A stretch of 33,065 nucleotides of DNA from contig OMIY01000328.1 in assembly GCA_900299215.1 (NCBI GenBank), positions 1 through 33,065 of the forward strand, written 5' to 3'. Shown in pieces: positions 18,273 to 25,174 of this stretch. Source of the stretch: a bacterium (GTDB taxonomy: Bacteria > Bdellovibrionota_B > Oligoflexia > Oligoflexales > CAIYRB01). How positions within the stretch are numbered: position 1 is the stretch's first letter; each line of letters opens with the position of its first letter. The notes under the pieces are model-generated. The model did no database searches and was not told the DNA's origin. It saw nothing but the letters and a program-made list of their open reading frames with translations. The translations under genes and the position numbers were made by a program.

Positions 18273-19655
18273 TTATATACCCTTGTGTTCAATCTTCGGC
18301 CAGTAAACTCCAAAATCAAATTTTGGGGAATGCTGCTGATTATGACATCTTGAACACAAAGTTTTATCTGGTTTAGACGTGCTGCGATATCTGTACGGGT
18401 CTCTTGCGTGCTTTAACCTCGCGCCATGACAGTTCTCGCATTGAACATTAGCAAATTGGGGACTTAGATCTGAATTTACGAACCCCCCTGCTTCATTGGC
18501 GCCCAAAACGTGACAAGTCACGCATTCCGGGTCTTCATGTTTGTTCTTATCTTCAAGTGTCCTAAGTGCGTGAGCATGTTTCGACTTAAGGTAGTACTGG
18601 TAAATCTGAGCGTGACAGGTAGAACATGCCTGCGCACCAGCAAATTGGGAATCCTTAAGCTGCTCACTCCTTATCGACGCAGATTTCAAAAACTGGTCTC
18701 TGGCTGCTTTCGTATAAGCGCCGTAGATTTCGTCTACCGCGCTGCTCCCATCAGCACTGACTGGATCAAGCCAAGTTATTACCTTTCCCTCCCGAAGCCA
18801 TTCGGGCGATTGGGGTATTCGCTGCTTTTGAGGTGCATTTGCCAGTAGCGCCGCTAGGCTGGGAGCTTCCTCAGTTTGCAACTTCCCCCCTCTAAGAAGG
18901 CCTTGACCTGCTAATGGGACCATGTACACCGGAGGCAGAGCCACTCTCTTCAACCGTTCCTCATGACGACGATCCTCAGCTCCAGGTAGGGCCTCCCATG
19001 TTCCTGTGTTAGCACTTATGACTGTTGTGAATAAACCACTATCAGTAATCTTACGAAGCTCAGAATCTCGACCAGAAAAAAGCAAAATGCGCTCATCCTT
19101 TTCATGTCCGATAAGTGATTTGCTCCATTTCCTAAGTAAATCATTACTGAGCGACTCAAGCGGCTCCGTCGACGATATGGGTTGAGTGTATCCCATAGCG
19201 ACCCACCCTTTTCCCGTTACCTTTTCTTTCACAAGATTTGCCGTATCAACTGATGCGAGTACATTACTTAGAACATAAGGGAGTTCTTGACCTCGATGGC
19301 TTGTGCTCCATGCCCCAACTTGCTGCCTTCGCAAATACTCCAACCTATTAAAAAGTATGGCGTTAGGACGAATTTTTGCTTGAACGTCTAATATAAAATC
19401 AGACTTTAAATCTGGCTCATGCGGTAACGGCAACGCATTACCTAGGTCAAAAAGCAATAATTCCGGATGGATATTGCGTTCACGGAAAACCACATTTGCG
19501 AGCCTTCTGATGCCCCCTAAATCTGTGCTTGGGTCGCAACCACAGGGCTCAATATGACCACGTAGGTCACCATAAGCCAGAAAACCAAAATCGGCTGAAT
19601 TCGCCGATGCGGCTGTTGTCAAGAAAGCAATTAGTAGGTAGATCATGAATTGCAA
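18273..19655 (-). CDS. Secreted protein: UshA/calcineurin-like N-terminal region fused to C-terminal tetraheme cytochrome c (C554-like)
   Basis: Signal-like N-terminus; GFLAYGDLRGHIEPCGCDPSTDLGGIRRLA; four CxxCH motifs (CSTCH, CVTCH, CENCH, CSRCH). Confidence 0.8.
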   Translation of the reverse strand: MQFMIYLLIAFLTTAASANSADFGFLAYGDLRGHIEPCGCDPSTDLGGIRRLANVVFRERNIHPELLLFDLGNALPLPHEPDLKSDFILDVQAKIRPNAILFNRLEYLRRQQVGAWSTSHRGQELPYVLSNVLASVDTANLVKEKVTGKGWVAMGYTQPISSTEPLESLSNDLLRKWSKSLIGHEKDERILLFSGRDSELRKITDSGLFTTVISANTGTWEALPGAEDRRHEERLKRVALPPVYMVPLAGQGLLRGGKLQTEEAPSLAALLANAPQKQRIPQSPEWLREGKVITWLDPVSADGSSAVDEIYGAYTKAARDQFLKSASIRSEQLKDSQFAGAQACSTCHAQIYQYYLKSKHAHALRTLEDKNKHEDPECVTCHVLGANEAGGFVNSDLSPQFANVQCENCHGARLKHARDPYRYRSTSKPDKTLCSRCHNQQHSPKFDFGVYWPKIEHKGI

Positions 19656-19731
19656 CCCGAACCCGCGACTGTATGTTTGTGGGCCAGATCAAAGTTTAGT
19701 CGAAGTAACACCGTCCATAAAGTGGGACCTA

Positions 19732-20103
19732 ATGGTGACTGGAATACGCCTCACAGATCGTGCCTTAGAAGCTGCGATAGAGCTTAAAAGAGCTAATCAA
19801 GAATTTCAGCATTGTGTTCTGAGGCTGTACATAGACGGCAAAGGGTGCGATGGATTTTATTATGGCGTTACTTTCACATCTACAGAAAAGGATGATATTA
19901 GCGTACTTGATCACCCGCTGGCAGTCGTAATTGACAAGAAGTCACTAGAGTTTATGGCTGGCTCAACAGTCGACTGGGTTGATGACACCAGGGGTAAGGG
20001 CTTTTTGGTTAGCAATCCCAACCACAGTAAATTTCGCGGGAAATTCTATAAGCGTCAATCCTGGCAAAAAAAGCTTAGTTCTTCTTCTCAATCACTAACT
20101 TAG
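19732..20103 (+). CDS. HesB/IscA/ErpA-like A-type carrier fold protein lacking the C-terminal CxC
   Basis: TGIRLTDRALEAAIELKRANQ...CVLRLYIDGKGCDGFYYGVTFT...VVIDKKSLEFMAGSTVDWVDDTRGKGFLVSNPN is collinear with ErpA/IscA. ORF track starts at 19645; ATG at 19732 fits the family better. Confidence 0.8.
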   Translation: MVTGIRLTDRALEAAIELKRANQEFQHCVLRLYIDGKGCDGFYYGVTFTSTEKDDISVLDHPLAVVIDKKSLEFMAGSTVDWVDDTRGKGFLVSNPNHSKFRGKFYKRQSWQKKLSSSSQSLT

Positions 20104-21103
20104 TGCCTGGTTGAAGTGTCGTCACGCCCTGGCCCAAGAATACTATGTCAAAAACGCCAAAGGCTCCTCTTCCCTCTCGCAACGACAATAGTCCAGCACC
20201 AACGCGTTCATTAGGCTTAAGCATAACTTTCGCGACAGAGTCACCAACGGCAAGAGCTTGAACTTGTGGAATTGCCATCGATTTGACAGTTGACCCAACC
20301 AACACTTGATCGCCCTTTTGATCCAACACAATGCCGTCCCACCCAAGTGCCATATAAAGCCAGGCGATGAGGTCATCATTTGTCGCGACTTTAGGGGCAG
20401 GTAGCGTAAATAGCTGTACTGATTTTCCCGCCTCGAGTCGAAACCCCTGCCAATCTCCTGAGTCTGGAGCTATCACTACGATATCGGCTCCGGAAGATGC
20501 AAAAACTGTAGCCAACCTATCCATTGACGCGTATTTGCGCTTGTTTAGTTTGAGATTCCAATCTGCTGACATCGTGCTAGCTACGACAAAGTTGCTCAAG
20601 TTATTTAAACCGTCTGCGTCAACATTCATAAACTTTATTTGCTTTGGCGCTTTGGGATCCTTAGAAACAGATTCGTTTAGGTTTTTTACAAACACGATCG
20701 TCCGAGGAAACACAGGCGCTCTCGTTCTCATCTCGTTTAGCCAAGAATCTAAAGACGGCCCAATCGGCTTTGGCTGAGCCATGTCTGCGGAAGATGGAAC
20801 GGAATTAGGATCCGCAACTGCTGCTGGAGCTACCGAGTTAGGATCGACCACTTGTGCTGGCGCCACAGCATTTGGGTCTACAACTGGCACTACAGCATTT
20901 GGATCTGCAACCGGCGCCACAGCACTTGGATCGGCAACTGGCGCCACGGCATTTGGGTCTGCAACTGGCGCCACAGCGTTCGGATCGACTTGAGGAATCT
21001 CGGATGGAACGACAGCATCTTGCGCAAAACCCACACCTGAAATAAATGACGACACCAGCATCCCAAGTAAGACATCCCGCAGGTTTTCATAAAACTTAAG
21101 CAT
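20075..21103 (-). CDS. Secreted protein with N-terminal DPNAVAP tandem repeats
   Basis: 342 aa; signal-like N-terminus ending GVGFAQ; repeats of DPNAVAPVA; C-terminal region of unknown family. Confidence 0.7.
   Translation of the reverse strand: MLKFYENLRDVLLGMLVSSFISGVGFAQDAVVPSEIPQVDPNAVAPVADPNAVAPVADPSAVAPVADPNAVVPVVDPNAVAPAQVVDPNSVAPAAVADPNSVPSSADMAQPKPIGPSLDSWLNEMRTRAPVFPRTIVFVKNLNESVSKDPKAPKQIKFMNVDADGLNNLSNFVVASTMSADWNLKLNKRKYASMDRLATVFASSGADIVVIAPDSGDWQGFRLEAGKSVQLFTLPAPKVATNDDLIAWLYMALGWDGIVLDQKGDQVLVGSTVKSMAIPQVQALAVGDSVAKVMLKPNERVGAGLLSLREGRGAFGVFDIVFLGQGVTTLQPGTKLVIEKKN
20795..20989 (-). repeat. Coding tandem repeat, 27-33 nt units encoding DP(N/S)(A/S)V(A/V)P-rich peptide
   Basis: Translated seven-fold repeat VDPNAVAPVADPNAVAPVADPSAVAPVADPNAVVPVVDPNAVAPAQVVDPNSVAPAAVADPNSVP. 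Confidence 0.9.
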
Positions 21104-21112
21104 AAAACTGCC

Positions 21113-22792
21113 TCACCAGGATAAAGCTAGTCCAGCACCTGCATATCCAACTTGGTAAGAAACACCGGAAATCGCGGCTGGGTCAGTGGCTGCAGCCTTG
21201 ACCGTGGTGTTCGTCAGACCAACAGACTCCCAAAAGTAAAAGCCGAGAAGAGCCGTCCTCAATCGTAGACCCATCAATGGCAACTCTGGTCCAGCGGTAA
21301 AATAGGCATCAACTCCAAGGCGATTAGAGGTGATCTTGCCACCAGATTTAATGAGAGAATATCCAGTATTGATTCCGAACCAGCCCCGCAGGGTATACCA
21401 GTCGGATAACTTCTCTAGTCCGACTTCCAGGCCAAGAGCAAACGACCGACCTAAGCTAAAATCAGCCATCTCGGTTACCTTATTGTCCGTATTTTCTTCC
21501 ACCGGCAGTGAGGCATTAAAGGTCCAAATTCCGAGCTTGGGATCCACGGTGATTCTATCTACAAGCAAACCAGGCTTAAAATCCCAGGAGAACCCCAAAA
21601 CATGGCGAGCAAATGCGATTGAGGCAGTATACGTGGTGTCAGCTCCGGTAATTAGATTTACACCAGGTAAGGTCTGAGTGGTCTTGGGAAGGACGTCGTA
21701 ATAGTACCTGAGACCTTTTAGAGGCCCCCCCCGCATTTCAAATAAAAGTCCAAAGATATTGGTCTTGCCCAAGAGTGTGCCCAAAACACCCACACCGGGA
21801 AGAATCTGTTTCCCATATCGGAGCCCAACATACCCCGATGCAGCCGCCTCCCAAATCTGCCCAAGAAGGTCCTTACCTCCAGTTAAAAACTCGTCAAGCA
21901 AATCCTTCTCAATGGCTCGGTCCAAATCCGCATGGGCTTTTGCAAGTCCCTTCATGATCTCAGTTTTATGAGCGCCGGGACCATCAGCATTTTGCGCCCA
22001 CAATGGACCGGTGGCTAGAACGGCGTCAATCGCAGGAGTGATTTCATAGACTACATCACCTCCGGACAGCACAGACTTCTTCTTTATTTTTTTACTCTTT
22101 GGCTTATTAACCTTGGTTCGATTTGCGACTCCCACAACTTGGCTTGACCATTGCTTTAGAGTTGGATCCCAACTTAATCGATAGAGTACAAGTGACTTCG
22201 GTGCTTCCTGCTCTGGATATTTAAAGTCTCGAGATTTCCCCGCTCTCCAGTACCTCCCCGTGAAGCTTGGAGGGGTCCCCTTAATGCGGGCCTTGCTCAC
22301 AAGCATACCCATAGGGCTGCCTTCCAAAAGAGCGAAGGCGACATAGTCTATATACTCGTCGTCCTTGTAAAACTTCATTAAATGCTCAGATGGCGGCAGA
22401 ACAACTTCGCTGACGACATCACTGGATTTCTCATCTTGGTGCAATAGCTGAAATCTAACTTCTTTTAATCCGTCTACCACATTGAGGGTCCAGGTAGTTT
22501 GCTTGTCGGACCCAGACACTTTTTTGCCGCTTAAGTAGCAAGAAAAAGACCCAAAGGCGCCGAATCCGTAAGGACCGTTGCCAACGGACATCGAAGAACC
22601 AAGGGCACCACACGTTTTCTTCCAGTTTTTTCCGTATGTCTTCGCCTTGTCCTTTGGAATTTTACGACTTGCCTTAGCATCGACGACTATTTTTAAATGC
22701 TCTATGTTTACGTCTTCTGCGCGTGCGGTTCCAGCGGCCAAGACAAGCACTATATTCAGAGCGGCGATTTTAAAATAGGGGAGCACAAACAA
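21113..22792 (-). CDS. Hypothetical envelope protein, probable outer-membrane beta-barrel C-terminus
   Basis: 559 aa; signal-like ALNIVLVLAAGTARA; Gly/aromatic alternating strands in C-terminal half; last residues VGYAGAGLALSW end in an aromatic residue. Confidence 0.55.
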   Translation of the reverse strand: MFVLPYFKIAALNIVLVLAAGTARAEDVNIEHLKIVVDAKASRKIPKDKAKTYGKNWKKTCGALGSSMSVGNGPYGFGAFGSFSCYLSGKKVSGSDKQTTWTLNVVDGLKEVRFQLLHQDEKSSDVVSEVVLPPSEHLMKFYKDDEYIDYVAFALLEGSPMGMLVSKARIKGTPPSFTGRYWRAGKSRDFKYPEQEAPKSLVLYRLSWDPTLKQWSSQVVGVANRTKVNKPKSKKIKKKSVLSGGDVVYEITPAIDAVLATGPLWAQNADGPGAHKTEIMKGLAKAHADLDRAIEKDLLDEFLTGGKDLLGQIWEAAASGYVGLRYGKQILPGVGVLGTLLGKTNIFGLLFEMRGGPLKGLRYYYDVLPKTTQTLPGVNLITGADTTYTASIAFARHVLGFSWDFKPGLLVDRITVDPKLGIWTFNASLPVEENTDNKVTEMADFSLGRSFALGLEVGLEKLSDWYTLRGWFGINTGYSLIKSGGKITSNRLGVDAYFTAGPELPLMGLRLRTALLGFYFWESVGLTNTTVKAAATDPAAISGVSYQVGYAGAGLALSW

Positions 22793-22827
22793 CTCACTAA
22801 ATTAGAATGAGCGGAGCATAAAATCGT

Positions 22828-24993
22828 TTACTTAGTTGAAACAATTTCGACTTTTCCAACAAAAATAGCCTGAGCTTGATTGCCGATGAATGCCGCGACT
22901 TCAGCACTCGACTTGAGAAATTCACGATTGACTGGGTAGAGAGTTCCCTTCTTTAAAATATACAAAACGTGACCCTTATTTAGCAAGGACCACATCGGAT
23001 CACCTGGCCGATTTTGGCCAAATTCCCGAATATTTTGAAAAGCCGCCTTTGGGCCCTTGAAGACGAAATCCCCATTAAGTAAAGACGAAATCTTCATAAT
23101 TAGTTGTTTGTTTAATAGACTACCAGATACTTGTGCAACAATCTGATCCTCCCGGACAACAAAAAACCCCTCGTTACCCAATGGGTGTCTTTTGTCCAAG
23201 GAAATAAAGTTCGATCCTCGCACCAAATTGGTAAATCTCCCATAATCTGTGCCATTCATAAGCTGAATCACAAGCCCTGACTGAAATAGATCCACCTCAC
23301 GCTTAGCCGGTACCCATATAGAATTTGGATTTTCGGATCGTGGTGCAAATTCACTTACGCCAATGTTAATAGGTCCGTCTCCCACCTCTCCGAGAGTCAC
23401 CAGACTGAATTTAATTTCTTCACTAGACTGCAATTTGTTACGTTGTTTCTCACCTCTTGAGGCTTCGACACCAGCTCTCACTTTGAAGTGGTACCTCTTC
23501 ACACCGCCAGACTGTTCTAAGACCCCAACCTTTTTAATGGCCTTAAGTGGCAGCTTAATTGATGTATCGTTAGGATTTTCAACAAATACGTCCTCCTGCT
23601 GGCCGTTACCAGAAAGTGTAAAGTACGGTCTGAGCAAGACGGAGGCATCTTGCTTTTCGAGCGCTGTTGTTGGAACTGGAAGTTCGAGTGCTCCGCCCTG
23701 AGGATTATCAAGACTACGAAGAGTCCAATACTCGACTCCGCGAGGTGGCGGTGCGCTTTCCACTTTCACAGTTGGTAACGGTGGGGGAGGAGGAGGAGCC
23801 GGCGGAAGCTTTGCTACAACCACCTTCGGCGCAACCTGTTTAGGTCGGCTTGGCGTCGCAGCGGACTGTGCCACCGGCTTTGCTTCTAACGGTTTTTTCG
23901 CAGCAAGGGACGGAGCCTTCAACGTTTGGATCCCTTGATCAGACTTTGTTATGGTTTCACTCCGATTCTTCACTGAGCTTATGCCTTTTTGTTCAGCGGC
24001 AGCCTCGATCGTAGGCTCAACACGATTAGCATCGAATTTATTCAATTCAGCACCGCTAATCTTCAACGGCTCAGCTGCAATATTTCCGATATCAGTCAAT
24101 CCCATCTTGCCCCCTTGCAGCTGAGGTGCTGCGGGTACTGGGGCTGGGGGCATGGGTGCTGGCATCTTATCCAAGACAAGCTTTTCCAAGGGATCTGCTG
24201 CCATTTCATCTTCTGCAACGGCATAATTCCCTGGCTCCGAAATTTCTGTCGGTGTTGCTCCTTTTGTATTTCCACGAATATCTGATTTTCCCGTGTCACT
24301 CGCAACTGAAGTGGAAGTATGGGCTGAAGCCGGGACTGGCGGAGCCGGTGGTAGCGGGACCAGAAAAACAGGCGCCAACACCGGCTCTGGAGGGGGGGGC
24401 GGAGGAGCTGCAGCAACTGAAGATAGTGCTGGCTTGATAACACTAACCACGGATTTCAGATCTGCATTACTGGGCATTATCTTAGCTTGAACTGCCCTGG
24501 CTTGTCGGCTTCCTTGGGGCTTGAATACGGCAATCTTTTTACCCGCTGATATTGTATAGCTCTCTTCACCTGCTCTAAGAATGAGGTTGGGACAGTCCTT
24601 ACAACTATCCGAAATTTGTGGTACCGCAGATCCTCGTATGAGCTTAATGACAAATGCCGATCCTCGTTGAAAACCAATCGCGGTTATTTGCACCTGACTG
24701 TCTTCACCGAGAATCAGAGCTCGATACTTATCGAACTTGATCTTCGCACCACCCGATTCACCTGTTGCTAAGGTATCACCGTCGAAAATCCCTTGCCCTC
24801 GTGTAACTTCTCGCCAACGTATCACACCCTCCGAACGCGCTAGAAGCGAACCTTGCGATTCATCCAAAGTTGCGACAGATACTTGGATAACTCGTGTGAA
24901 TTTATCGATATTGTAAATTGCCAAAACGATGGCGATAACAGCTGCCAACCAGACTGCAAGAAGAGCTCCTTTTATATTGAATCTATTTAACAT
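22828..24993 (-). CDS. FecR-domain protein, membrane-anchored, Pro/Ala-rich linker
   Basis: N-terminal TM helix, then SLLARSEGVIRWREVTRGQGIFDGDTLATGESGGAKIKFDKYRALILGEDSQVQI (FecR signature), CKDC, long Pro/Ala-rich region. Confidence 0.8.
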   Translation of the reverse strand: MLNRFNIKGALLAVWLAAVIAIVLAIYNIDKFTRVIQVSVATLDESQGSLLARSEGVIRWREVTRGQGIFDGDTLATGESGGAKIKFDKYRALILGEDSQVQITAIGFQRGSAFVIKLIRGSAVPQISDSCKDCPNLILRAGEESYTISAGKKIAVFKPQGSRQARAVQAKIMPSNADLKSVVSVIKPALSSVAAAPPPPPPEPVLAPVFLVPLPPAPPVPASAHTSTSVASDTGKSDIRGNTKGATPTEISEPGNYAVAEDEMAADPLEKLVLDKMPAPMPPAPVPAAPQLQGGKMGLTDIGNIAAEPLKISGAELNKFDANRVEPTIEAAAEQKGISSVKNRSETITKSDQGIQTLKAPSLAAKKPLEAKPVAQSAATPSRPKQVAPKVVVAKLPPAPPPPPPLPTVKVESAPPPRGVEYWTLRSLDNPQGGALELPVPTTALEKQDASVLLRPYFTLSGNGQQEDVFVENPNDTSIKLPLKAIKKVGVLEQSGGVKRYHFKVRAGVEASRGEKQRNKLQSSEEIKFSLVTLGEVGDGPINIGVSEFAPRSENPNSIWVPAKREVDLFQSGLVIQLMNGTDYGRFTNLVRGSNFISLDKRHPLGNEGFFVVREDQIVAQVSGSLLNKQLIMKISSLLNGDFVFKGPKAAFQNIREFGQNRPGDPMWSLLNKGHVLYILKKGTLYPVNREFLKSSAEVAAFIGNQAQAIFVGKVEIVSTK

Positions 24994-25009
24994 CCGATTT
25001 TATCCGGTG

Positions 25010-25077
25010 AAATCACATCTTCTTGTGATTTTAGAAATCGCTCGACAATAATTTGCACCACTCGATTCATCGAATCG
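25010..25077. promoter_or_regulatory. Two perfect inverted repeats in the divergent fecR-like/spoIIE-like intergenic region
   Basis: AAATCACA-TCTTCT-TGTGATTT (25010-25031) and CGATTC-ATC-GAATCG (25063-25077). Confidence 0.45.
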
Positions 25078-25174
25078 GCATCTCATCACCTAACCTTTAG
25101 ACACCATCCGAATAGCGAGCATCCACTCGAGCTAAAGATCTATTATTTGGATCCGATAAGTTTTCTGACTGTTT

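Noticed and set aside
20781-21045. Plus-strand repeat-rich ORFs (GATALGSATGATAFGS, RHSIWVYNWHYSIW etc.)
   Set aside because: These are alternate-frame readings of the DPNAVAP repeat region on the minus strand; repeats keep all frames open.
24096-24490. Several ORFs over the FecR Pro/Ala-rich linker
   Set aside because: Low-complexity DNA keeps alternative frames open; no independent coding evidence.
25010-25031. CRP operator
   Set aside because: Arms are TCACA-N6-TGTGA, the reverse of the CRP consensus TGTGA-N6-TCACA, so not called as CRP.
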